64,000 nucleotides of DNA from Candidatus Trichofilum aggregatum. GTDB taxonomy: Bacteria; Chloroflexota; Anaerolineae; Promineifilales; Promineifilaceae. Below the pieces are notes generated by a model. That model was not told the DNA's origin. It did no database searches and saw only the letters and a list, made by a program, of their open reading frames with translations. Location of the stretch: contig JADJUV010000022.1 in assembly GCA_016716885.1 (NCBI GenBank), positions 13,278 through 77,277 on the forward strand, read 5' to 3'. Shown here piece after piece: positions 8,659 to 17,780 of the stretch (positions within the stretch are counted from its first letter, which is position 1; each line of letters opens with the position of its first letter). A program made the translations under genes and the position numbers.

Positions 8659-10449
8659 TTAATCCATGGGGCGACTGAGCCGGGCCAATTCTTCATCGGC
8701 GATAGCCTCGTCTAGTTTGCGGAAGAGGGGAGCGGGTTTGGGTAGCTGCCGCCCGGTAGGAACGGGTTGGTAGCCCCAGAACCCGGTGGCTGGGCTGTCA
8801 TCATAGGTGAGGGCGACATGATCCCGGCTGGTTTCCTGAAGGGTAGCGATTTGTGGCGCACCAAACAGTTGTCCTTCTTCGCCGAGCATGTGGTGGAGTT
8901 GCTGGCTGGTGAAGGGCAGGATGGGGGCGAAGAGGGTTTTGAGGGCGCTGATGGCCTGGATGGCGGTGTAAAGGGTGCGGCCGCACGCTACTTTATCCGT
9001 TTTGGCAGTTGACCAGGGGCTGGTTTCTTCCAAGTATTGATTGACCAGGGAAGAGAGGCGCAAGGATTCGGACGCGGCCGCGCGGAATTTACACCCCTCA
9101 TAAAATGCCCCCACCGACTTAAACCCCTGGCTGATGGTGTTAAGTAAAACGACATCCAACTCCGTCAGCTCACCCCGATCCGGCACGACGCCGTCAAAAT
9201 ACCGCTGGAGCATATTCAGGACCCGATTGACCAGGTTGCCCCAATTACCAACCAGTTCGGCATTGTTCCGCTCGACATACCCCTGCCAACTCCAATCGCT
9301 GTCTCGGGTCTCGGGCATCATGGCGGTCAGATAATAGCGCAACGGATCCGGATCATGCCGCTCCAGCGCATCCAACATCCAGACGCCCCAGTTCATGCTG
9401 CCGCTGATTTTGCGCCCTTCCATGTTCATGAACTCGTTGGCGGGCACATCGTAGGGCAGGTTGAGACGGCGCGTGGCATCCTCATCATAAAGACCCCGCA
9501 CACCCAACAGTTGGGCGGGCCAGATAACGGTGTGGAAGGGGATGTTGTCTTTGCCAATGAAGTAGACGGTTTTGGCGTCCGGGTTGTACCACCAATTTTT
9601 CCAGGCTTCGGGCTGGCCATTGTTTTTGGCCCACTCGATGGTGGCTGAGAAGTAGCCAATGACGGCTTCAAACCACACATAGAGCACTTTGCCGTCGTAG
9701 CCGGGGCGGGGAATGGCAATACCCCAATCCATGTCGCGGGTGACGGCGCGGGGGATGAGGCCCTCTTTGAGGATGAAGTTACTGGCGAAGTTAATGACTT
9801 GCGGCCGCCAAAACTCTTTGTCCGTCTGAATCCACTCAGCCAGGCCATTTTCGGCCAGGGTGGGCAGATCGAGGAAAAAATGCTCGGTGTCGCGCAATTC
9901 CAGGGCGCTGTCGTCGTTGCGGCTGCGGGGGTTTAGCAGTTGGGCGGCACTCTCAAAGAGGGTGTTGCAGTTGTCGCATTGATCCCCACGGGCGCGGGTG
10001 AAACCGCAGTTGGGGCAGGTTCCTTCCACGTAGCGATCCGGCAGGAATTTTCCGGCCTTGGGGGAGTACATTTGCTGGGTTACTTTGGTGAAAAGGTACT
10101 CGTTTTGTAGCAGGTTCAGAAAAATATCCTGGGAAACCTGGTGATGGTTTTCGGTGTCGGTATGGGTGAACAGGTCATAACTCACCCCCATTTTCTGGAA
10201 TAGATCCAAAAAACGTTGGTGGAACTGTTCAAACACCTCGCGGGCTGTTTTGCCTTCCTGGTCGGCCTTGACGGTGACGGGCGTACCGTGACTATCCGAG
10301 CCGGAGACCATGAGGACATGGTTGCCTTTGAGCCGGTGATAACGGGCGTAAATATCGGCGGGCAGGTGAGAGCCGGTGACGTTGCCCTGGTGAATGTCGG
10401 CGTTGGCGTAGGGCCAGGCCACGCAGACAAGGATATATTCTTGAGTCAT
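8659..10449 (-). CDS. metG: Methionine--tRNA ligase with non-consensus signature motifs
   Basis: A 596-residue class I aminoacyl-tRNA synthetase. The N-terminus VAWPYANADIHQGN aligns with the MetRS HIGH region but reads HQGN at residues 20-23. GSDSHGTPVTVKAD follows. A zinc knuckle CPNCGFTRARGDQCDNC is near residues 145-161. The KMSKS-equivalent loop reads GRKISGS near residue 346, after the family block MNMEG. The anticodon-binding helical domain follows (WGNLVNRVLNM). No C-terminal tRNA-binding (EMAP) domain is present. It charges tRNA-Met with methionine in the cytoplasm. The loss of the second His of HIGH and the central Lys of KMSKS is unusual for an enzyme whose other blocks are intact. 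Confidence 0.88.
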   Translation of the reverse strand: MTQEYILVCVAWPYANADIHQGNVTGSHLPADIYARYHRLKGNHVLMVSGSDSHGTPVTVKADQEGKTAREVFEQFHQRFLDLFQKMGVSYDLFTHTDTENHHQVSQDIFLNLLQNEYLFTKVTQQMYSPKAGKFLPDRYVEGTCPNCGFTRARGDQCDNCNTLFESAAQLLNPRSRNDDSALELRDTEHFFLDLPTLAENGLAEWIQTDKEFWRPQVINFASNFILKEGLIPRAVTRDMDWGIAIPRPGYDGKVLYVWFEAVIGYFSATIEWAKNNGQPEAWKNWWYNPDAKTVYFIGKDNIPFHTVIWPAQLLGVRGLYDEDATRRLNLPYDVPANEFMNMEGRKISGSMNWGVWMLDALERHDPDPLRYYLTAMMPETRDSDWSWQGYVERNNAELVGNWGNLVNRVLNMLQRYFDGVVPDRGELTELDVVLLNTISQGFKSVGAFYEGCKFRAAASESLRLSSLVNQYLEETSPWSTAKTDKVACGRTLYTAIQAISALKTLFAPILPFTSQQLHHMLGEEGQLFGAPQIATLQETSRDHVALTYDDSPATGFWGYQPVPTGRQLPKPAPLFRKLDEAIADEELARLSRPMD

Positions 10450-10462
10450 AGAATTGCCTGGA

Positions 10463-10548
10463 GGGAGTTTGCGAGTCTGTGAGTTGTCGTGTTGGTGGAG
10501 TAGCTTTTACTCACAGGCAAACTCGCCTTACTCATCCACTCGCAAACG
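10463..10548. repeat. Intergenic inverted repeat with gtttgcgagt arms
   Basis: gtttgcgagtctgtgagt on one side and ctcacaggcaaactcgcc plus ccactcgcaaac on the other form an imperfect stem between metG and its upstream neighbour. Both genes are on the minus strand, so it is in the transcript if they are co-transcribed. Confidence 0.5.
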
Positions 10549-10549
10549 T

Positions 10550-11251
10550 TTAGTCAATCTCTTCTTCCTCTTCTAACTCGATGGTGTCTTCATCTTCTTC
10601 TAGCTCTTCATCATCTTCCTCACTGACTTCGGTGAGCAGTTCGGCCAGAAGTTCAAAGTCATCTTCGTTGATGGTGTGATAACTACTGGTCTTGCGTAAT
10701 ACTTCTTTGAAATTAGCCAGACTTTCCAGTTCGATAGAGTCCAGGGCGACGGTGTAATCTTCGTTGTCGCTGTGGGCATCAACGTCAATGGGATAATCGA
10801 ACAGTTCGGCATCCGGTTGACCGGCGGCGGGATGGTCAGGTATTTCGGCAGGATAACCGGTGACGGTCGCCACGGCAAAGAAGACAGCCGGTTCGACGGC
10901 GTAGAAGATGAGACGGACACCGGGTTTGATTTTATCTTTGTGTTCTTCGTTGACGGCGGTGTGTTCGTGCAGAGCATCGAGAGAAAGATCGTCCGCGGCC
11001 GCGACGTTGATACTCCTGATGTAATATTGAGTCTCAACCGTGCTGGCCGAACGCCGGCGCCGTGCCCGGATCAATGATTTTGCCTCTTGTTCAGACACGA
11101 TGTTTTCCCAAATTCGGGCCTGTACATCAATTTTTAAATCAGCAAAGGTGCCATCTTCATAGCGGACCGTCATTTTAGGTGGGTCAACGGATAACACGGT
11201 GTATTTGCCTTTGCGATTCTGGTAGACCCCTTCTACTTCAAATTCAAACAT
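10550..11251 (-). CDS. Unknown protein with possible PUA/EVE-like domain and poly-acidic tail
   Basis: I start at the ATG at 11251 (MFEFEVEGVYQNRKGKYTVL), preceded by GGAGAGGG, which gives 233 residues. Residues 1-75 form a small beta domain (VLSVDPPKMTVRYEDG) and a basic RARRRR patch. Residues about 80-150 (YYIRSINVAAADD, GVRLIFYAVEPAVFFAVATVTG) look like an EVE/PUA-type fold, although I cannot confirm this. The last ~35 residues are almost all Glu and Asp. The combination of a basic patch, a nucleic-acid-type fold and an acidic tail suggests an RNA- or DNA-associated role, but this is inference. It is directly upstream of metG. Confidence 0.6.
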   Translation of the reverse strand: MFEFEVEGVYQNRKGKYTVLSVDPPKMTVRYEDGTFADLKIDVQARIWENIVSEQEAKSLIRARRRRSASTVETQYYIRSINVAAADDLSLDALHEHTAVNEEHKDKIKPGVRLIFYAVEPAVFFAVATVTGYPAEIPDHPAAGQPDAELFDYPIDVDAHSDNEDYTVALDSIELESLANFKEVLRKTSSYHTINEDDFELLAELLTEVSEEDDEELEEDEDTIELEEEEEID

Positions 11252-11562
11252 GATTATGCTTCCCTCTCCTCTAATATTAGTACACGGATTAACACGAATG
11301 GGCACAAATTAAGGAAAACCTTAGGCTCATCGGCAAAAAATCCGCTACAGTCCCGTTTGGGTTGACCCCTGGAAATAGCGGGTGGTCACTCGTTTATCAG
11401 CCTGTGAAATTATGCAGGTAGGCTGAATATTTTTGAGCCGTAGCATAGTACCTTTTTCGTTTGCGCTTGGCAAGGGTTTTTAAGCCGAGAAACAAAAAAC
11501 GTGAAACCAGAGGCTTCACGTTTTTGCATGACCGGGAACCCAGTCGGGGTTAAATCCCGGCC
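11252..11562. other. Intergenic region with one terminator
   Basis: The 311 bases contain the ribosome site of the unknown gene, AT-rich sequence likely holding its promoter, and the terminator at 11494-11526. No gene is visible. Confidence 0.6.
11494..11526 (-). terminator. Terminator after the nidogen-like gene
   Basis: Stem cgtgaa-agcc/ggct-ttcacg within aaaaaacgtgaaaccagagg and cttcacgttttt. It lies 37 bases past the stop at 11563 in the minus direction, with a T run on that strand. Confidence 0.75.
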
Positions 11563-12948
11563 TCAACGATTCATTGGGCGAAAAGCGCTGCCGTTCCAGC
11601 CAGTAATGACGCGGCCGCGGCCGCAACCATCACGCACGACATTCCCCTCAACTACCCCAACTCGACCCGTGCATTTCTCGTCCAGCGTGTAGGTTGTCAC
11701 CTGCACACCGTTCAGGAGTAGGACAGTGGTTTGGCCGGTAGCCGCGTCATGCAGGATCACATCCGGAGTGCCATCGGCGGTTACATCTGCCAGTTCGGCC
11801 AGGGTTAGTTGCTCAAACTGGGTGGTGCGGTTAGACAGGGTGACATCGTTCAGCAGGGTGAAACTTCCTGATGAAAGTTGGCTGAGGATGAGTAGACGGG
11901 ATTGTTCTAGTTGCGGTTTGGTGCGCCAGAGCAAAATCAACTCATCCAGACCATCACCAGTCAGGTCGGCCCAAAGCCATTGGCTCAGGCGGACGGGGTT
12001 TTGATTGGCCCACTGGGCTTGCAATTCGGCCAGGCGGGTCTCGGGGTGGCTGCTGAGGTTGAGGCTGTGCAGGAGCGCGGCCGCGTCTGCTTTCAAGGCG
12101 ACCGCTTCGTTGGCTTCACCATCCTCTGCCTCATCCCCCTCTGGCTCAATGCCCCATTCGTCGGTGGTTTCGCTGGGGTGGGGGAAGGTGATGGCGCTCA
12201 GATCGGCGATGGTGGGCTGGTTGCAACTGTATTGCAGGGCCAAACCCTGACTTTCACTTTGTAAAAGAACGGTGGACACCAGGCCGTTGCTAGTCAGCGA
12301 GGTGACGTCCTGGTAAAGAACCACGATGTTGTTACTGCCTTCAAAGAGCTGTACGGCAAAAGTGACGCCATCTTCCGGCTCACCATCGAAGGGGGGAATG
12401 CTATCCCATTCAATGACAAAGATGCGGTTGGGTTCCTCGCCCACGACTTCTGTTTCCAGGTAGCCGTAGAAACGCAGGTCCAGGTCAGTCCAGTAAGGGG
12501 CAATGAGATCGCCCATTTCAGCCACGACCAGACCGGTGTTTGTGGGTTCGTCTGCGGCCGCGGCCTCATCATCTGTCTCCGTTTCTTCCACGGGTTCGGG
12601 TAAGGTCACACAGGCATTCAGGTAATCGGTGTTCTCGGTGCTGAATTGGAGATTGCCGTTACTGCTGGCGGTGATTTCTTCGTAGGTTGTGCCGTAGAAA
12701 GTAAACGGGAAGGGGAGTTCCAGGGTGATAACGCCGTCATCCTGATAGAGGAAGGTGTCGTTGGTGGCATCAATGTAGGCGTAACCAGCCCCGCTTTCAC
12801 AGGTGTACCCGTAGGCGTCCGGGCCGGGACAAAGGACAATGGGGTTCGCGGCCGCGGTGGTTTCACCCCGCCGTCCACGAATTAACCAGACCAGGCCAAT
12901 GATAAAAACCAGCAAAATCAGCAGAGGGATGAGTCGTCTTGAGCGCAT
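11563..12948 (-). CDS. Membrane-anchored nidogen-like extracellular protein
   Basis: A 461-residue protein with one N-terminal membrane anchor (residues about 7-24, RRLIPLLILLVFIIGLVWLI). Next comes a nidogen-like domain: LPFPFTFYGTTYEEITASSNGNLQF, LIAPYWTDLDLR, FVIEWDSIP and FAVQLFEGSNNIVVLYQD are its classic blocks. An acidic, Ala-rich linker follows. The C-terminal ~170 residues include ADLTGDGLDELILLW and DVTADGTPDVILHD, FG-GAP/VCBS-type calcium-binding repeats. It is likely displayed on the outer face. Four GCGGCCGC octamers encode Ala-rich parts, two of them overlapping near 11609. Confidence 0.75.
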   Translation of the reverse strand: MRSRRLIPLLILLVFIIGLVWLIRGRRGETTAAANPIVLCPGPDAYGYTCESGAGYAYIDATNDTFLYQDDGVITLELPFPFTFYGTTYEEITASSNGNLQFSTENTDYLNACVTLPEPVEETETDDEAAAADEPTNTGLVVAEMGDLIAPYWTDLDLRFYGYLETEVVGEEPNRIFVIEWDSIPPFDGEPEDGVTFAVQLFEGSNNIVVLYQDVTSLTSNGLVSTVLLQSESQGLALQYSCNQPTIADLSAITFPHPSETTDEWGIEPEGDEAEDGEANEAVALKADAAALLHSLNLSSHPETRLAELQAQWANQNPVRLSQWLWADLTGDGLDELILLWRTKPQLEQSRLLILSQLSSGSFTLLNDVTLSNRTTQFEQLTLAELADVTADGTPDVILHDAATGQTTVLLLNGVQVTTYTLDEKCTGRVGVVEGNVVRDGCGRGRVITGWNGSAFRPMNR

Positions 12949-13042
12949 GGGCGGAGTTTAACTGAGGTGAGATTGTAGGGCAACTTGAAGCATTGATGTC
13001 AATAATATGTTGCTGGAGTTGGGCGAAAATTAGAACAACCTG

Positions 13043-13112
13043 CTAGAAATCTCTCAATCTCTTAGTCTCTTAGTCCCTCAGTCCCCAGAGGTCAGCACCA
13101 ATAACGCCAACA
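13043..13112. repeat. Reiterated ctcttagtctc element with cagaggtcagcac tail, copy 1
   Basis: tctctcaatctcttagtctc followed by ttagtccctcagtccccaga and ggtcagcaccaataacgcc. A close copy is at 45612-45675, with the same unit order and the same ccagaggtcagcac tail. Confidence 0.7.
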
Positions 13113-13126
13113 TCCAGCCTGTTATC

Positions 13127-16100
13127 TCATGGCGACCAGCGGGGCAACCAGGGCAGGTAAATCTGGTAGGGAGCCATGAGGGGCATTTGGTGGGTGATGA
13201 GGAAGGGATCGGTGAACCCATCGGCGATGAGCGCGGCCGCGGACAGCCATTGTGTTTCGAGGCCAGCGGTAGCCGTCAACACCAGCGACATCGTGACCGT
13301 TTCGCCGGGGGCCAGCCCCCCTTGCCACTGCAATCCCGCCTGGGTCAGCGTGATCACGCCACTGCTACTTACCATCGTATCGGTAATCGGCACCAGGGGC
13401 AGGGGCAAAAAGAGGGTGCTGCTAATGGCGGGTGCAGGGAGATTGCTCTGGTTGTGCAGGGTGAGGGTGTAGGTAATCGGTTGATCCCGTGTTGGGTCGG
13501 CGGGAGTGACGGTGATGGTGCTATGGCGCAGATCAGGCACACCTACCCACAGGGGAATGATCTGTCGCCACACAAAATCTTGCCCGGCGATGTGGATAGA
13601 TAGCTGATTGTTCAGGCGGGTACCGGGGGTGATGGAGGGGATTGCGGCCGCGTGATACCGAATCACCTTCACCTCGCCCGCGGCCATGACCCCTTGCCAC
13701 GTCAACTGCCGGGTAACCGGGTTATAAACAGCCCCTCCCGTAACCGAACTTAAATCTATGTCCAAGAATTTGGGCAAAGAATTGACCGCCGTAACCGTAT
13801 GAGTCACGGTTCCCTGGTTGTGCAGGGTTATCGTAAATACTCGAGTTGCCCCCCCCGTTGGGATGTACGCCTCATCCACAACCATCGTCGAATCACCCAG
13901 ATCACTCAACCAACCGACAATCCCATTCATTGCCACGGTCTGGGCCGGGGCGGGCAACTTTTCTAGCGGAAACGACCAGAACATCGTGCGCCATTGGTGT
14001 CCGTTGGTGGCTGGCCCCTGGTTGGCTACCGCCCCTGGCAAGCCGGAATTTTGCCACATGACCGGCTCTCCGGCCGCCAGGATGAGACCATCACCAAAAT
14101 TTTGGTAAGGTCGCACATCCAGTGGCAACGGCAAATGAAGACCGGCCTGACGCAAGCTGGCCTCAGCGACCACCAACGTCGGCGCAGCTTCCTCAAAATA
14201 GCCTTGCACCCCAAAATAGTTGTAGGTGAGGGAATCATAAGGATGGTAATACAAATAATCCTGGCTGGTAAGCAGGAGACGCCCCCCTTGGGCCAGATAT
14301 TGTTCCAGGGCTTGCAATTCAGCCGCCGTAATCGGCGCATACCAATCGTAACCGGTGTACCACAGCACCAGATCGTAGTAGACCATCTCCGCCAGAGTGG
14401 GACTGCCCTTTTTGACGGGGTTCCAGCCAGTTTCCCATCTATCAAAAGGGATGCCATTGGTTTCTAGCGCTGACAACAATGATTGTTCCGTATCATAGAA
14501 CCGATCATCATCCACAAAAAGGACGTGACCGGGTGTTTTATGATGGAGAAGTAGTTGCTGGGCATTGCCGGGTGTGTTCGCTGAAGCAACTTGTAAAGTA
14601 ATCGTGTGGTGGGTATCCGAGGGTAAGTTTTCTGGTATTGTAATCGTGACTACGGTCTGACCCACCTCACAAGGTCCTAAGGTCAAGGTTGTGGTCATGA
14701 TTTGGGTCGGCCAGGTCTGAGCAGCCAGTGACAACGTTAAGGTATCGCTGAGGGTCTCACTGATAGTGCGCACGGTAATGGTATAGGGCAAGGTGCGGCC
14801 GCCAAAAGCCAGATCATCCACCTGGGTGGGAAAGAAGGTTACTCCCTGGGTGTGGGGAGGTTCCATGAGCCACTCAAAACTCCGTTGCACTAATTGGGTG
14901 CGCGTTGCGGCCGCTTCTACCGTCTCAAGACCAAAACCCAGGTAAACGAGTTGATACGGGTCACAAAGCCCCGACTGTAATCCGGCTATGCTGCCATTGG
15001 CATAGGTAAGAACGGGTTGGGTTAAGGTATTTTCTTGCGGCCGCACCTGGTCCGTCTTTATTAAATTGTTATTACTGCCTGAACTATTGAGATTAAAGGA
15101 AAGGTCGGTAAAGGGGGTCAGGGCCACCCCCTCTAAAGCAAAGGGGGGTGACTGTCGGCCGGTAAAGCGGCCGCGCAAGAGCAAATTAAACCAGCGGTGC
15201 GCCAGAACCGTGCCCCCATCATATTGAGCCACATTAGGGCCGAATATCAGCACATTACCGCCTTGATTAAGATAATCTTCCAGCGCGTTGCCACCTTCAA
15301 TATAGTTGGGGGAATAACGCGGCGAAGCCCAGATAACCACATCGTAGGCTGACAGGGTGGCTACCGAAGGAACATCATTATAGGGATCATGGATGGGGTG
15401 GTAGCTGAACGCGTAACCAGCATCGTATAAACTTTGTTGGTAAGGTTCGCCAAAATCCTGGTAATGCCATAGCCCATCATTAATGAGCAAAATACGGGGT
15501 GCTGATGTCAGGTTAAAGGCGGTGATTATGGTGCCCGCCTGATTAAGGGTGATAGGGATGCGGCCCAGCCGGTAGCCGGTCGCGGCCGCGACAAGTTCAT
15601 AGGTTCCCTGCGGCAACACCAGGTCATAAGTTCCCGCTGCCGTTGTACTTAGTTCGATGGGTGTTCCGGGTACAGAAATCATGGCCTGTACCGGTTGCCC
15701 AGCCGTATTTTTTACCTGGCCGATAACTCGGGTAAAGGGTAAAGCTACCGGGGCAATGTTCCGCTCTGTGTTTTGCCCGGCGGTCACAATTAGCCCGGTG
15801 ATGGTAACGGGCTGATACCCAAAGGGAGCCACCTGTAGCTGATAACTGCCTGGTTTGAGCGCGGCCTAGCACCCATCTCATCGGTCTGATAAATGAGGGT
15901 TTCGCCACCCGGTGTGGTAATCGTGATGGGTGTATGAGCCAGCGAGGGCGCTCCTCCAATCAGTCGCACGAGTTGACCCATTAACAAACCGTGTGGTACC
16001 TGATTCGCCACCAGGGCATACGCATCCAGTCGGCCATACCCACTCTGCGGGTTGGGGTGCGGGGGATTGATGGGCGTGGCCGTACTCCGTAAGAGCTGGC

Positions 16101-17388
16101 GCACCTGTTGGCGGGTTAGCTGGGGGTTGGCCGAGAGCAGCAACGCGGCCGCGCCCGCTACATGCGGTGTCGCCATAGACGTGCCACTATTCACCCCATA
16201 ATTTCCTCCCGGCAATGAAGATAAAATCCCGCCCCCCGGAGCCACCAGTTCCGGCTTAATCTCGTTGGTCAGTGGCGAGGGGCCGCGTGAAGAAAACCAG
16301 GTAACGATGTCACGGCTATCGCTTGCACCCACGGCTAACACATCCGGCAAACTGGCGGGCGAACCAACGGAGCCGCTATCCGGGCCGCTATTGCCAGCGG
16401 CAAACACCGGAATAATGCCCGCCGCATGGAGCATCTGAATGTCGGCCTGATAGGTTGTATCCAGCCCATCACCACTGCCCCAGGAGGCATTGACGACATC
16501 CGGGGCCAGGGCCGGATTGCCCGCCGGGGCCAGTAGCCATTGAAAGGCCAGATGGATTTCGCTAGGAAACCCCTGCCCGTAGCTGTTGAGCATACGCACA
16601 CCAATCCATTGCGCCCCCGGAGCCACGCCGATGCCCAATTGACCCACGGCCGTGCCAGCTACGTGGGTTCCGTGGTTGTGGGGATCAATTGGCTCAGGCG
16701 AGTTTTCGACCGGGTCGTACCAATGGCCGATGTGGTTGATGCCGCCCCCCTGGTTGCCCCGATAGTTGGCGGCTAAGGCGGGGTGCTGCCAATCTACGCC
16801 GGTGTCCATGATGGCGACGACGACCCCGGTCCCGTTTACTCCCAGGCCATACCAGGCATGGGGGGCCATGACCTGCTTGACGCCCCAGGTGAAGCCGGTG
16901 GGGGCGGTGCTGGTGAAAACTTCGGTGGGTTCGGCCAGATATTGTTGGGCGGCATCCAGGCTGAGGGAAGCGACGTCAGGCCGGGCGGCGAGGGTGGCTA
17001 TCGCGGCCGCGTTCCCTTCCACGATTACCGCATTGATAACCCACAGGGGTTGAAAATGGGTCACATTGCCCTGGCCCTGCTGGGTGGATAGCTCGCGTAG
17101 GAGGGCCGCCTGGCTCGCGGCCGCGAAATCTTGTAGTTGGGTCACCACCGCCTGCCGCCGGGCCACTTTCTCGGGGGGCAAGGCTTCTTCGGCTAAAGCT
17201 GGCTGGGCACTCAGGTGAACGATGAAGCGCAGGGTTTCATGGGAGGGCAGGGTGGTGAGGGCTGTTTCTAAGGGAGTTTCTAGCCGGGCTGTCGCGGCCG
17301 CGGGTCGTTCTCTACCCTGACCCAACCACAACAACAAAACCATCGGCCCTATCACACATAAACCGATCCAAAAGGCACGTCGCTTCAT
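13127..17388 (-). CDS. Very large secreted S8 (subtilisin-like) serine protease, one frameshift
   Basis: Start at the ATG at 17388 (MKRRAFW), preceded by GGAGGG, followed by a signal peptide. A propeptide region (ETLRFIVHLSA) precedes the catalytic domain. The Asp is in AIMDTGVDWQHP near residue 193, the His in HGTHVAGT near 240 and the Ser in SGTSMATPHVAGAAALLL near 402. Beyond residue 500 come a carboxypeptidase-regulatory-like beta domain, two ThuA-like segments (DVVIWASPRYSPNY; DLVLWYTGYDWY) and C-terminal DUF11-type repeats (ITYTLTLHNQSN). The restored length is about 1420 residues. The frame breaks at 15861-15870, where GCGGCC-TA-GC replaces an intact GCGGCCGC; removing TA joins GAAALKPGSY with QLQVAPFGY in frame. 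It probably degrades extracellular protein. Confidence 0.8.
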
Positions 17389-17503
17389 TATGATCCCTCC
17401 CAAACTGAACACCTGGCACGTCAAATAAGATTGTGGCGACTTTTGCCCCAACTAGCAACCGGGAAATAAATCCTGGGCTTCCCGAATAACACCCCACCCC
17501 TCA

Positions 17504-17637
17504 ACCGTGCCTGGCACGGGGCTAACGCACCTCTTCACGGCTCAATCGACTGCCCCGTGCCAGGCACGAATAGCACCCCCTCAACCGTGCCTGGCACCAA
17601 ACCGTGCACCCCAACCGTGCCAAGCACGAATGGCACA
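17504..17637. repeat. Array of CGTGCCTGGCAC palindromes
   Basis: Five to six copies of cgtgcctggcac or the variants gtgccaggcacg and gtgccaagcacg, alternating in orientation and separated by 12-35 bases. Each is a self-complementary hairpin core (gtgcc/ggcac). They lie between divergent genes, upstream of the kinase promoter. Confidence 0.75.
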
Positions 17638-17651
17638 AAGGCAATTCCCTT

Positions 17652-17680
17652 TTGCCCCTGCCATTAATCTCCCCTATACT
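17652..17680 (+). promoter_or_regulatory. Likely sigma-70-type promoter of the kinase cluster
   Basis: TTGCCC at 17652-17657 and TATACT at 17675-17680 with a 17-base spacer, about 95 bases before the ATG at 17781. The match is good but rests on sequence alone. Confidence 0.45.
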
Positions 17681-17780
17681 ACTTTCGGGCTTAGACAGAG
17701 TGCCAATTTGTTAACAACGTAAGCCAATCGTGCTTCACCATCGCCCATTCGCGGATCAATCATTCTGACAGGGACTATTC

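Larger units (their letters stand above)
17389..17780. other. Divergent intergenic region, protease / kinase 1
   Basis: It holds the protease ribosome site, a block of CGTGCC repeats (17504-17637) and a likely promoter for the kinase cluster (17652-17680). No gene is visible. Confidence 0.6.

Noticed and set aside
17504..17637. CRISPR array
   Set aside because: The repeated cores are only about 12 bases, alternate in orientation and have irregular short spacers; no cas genes are present.
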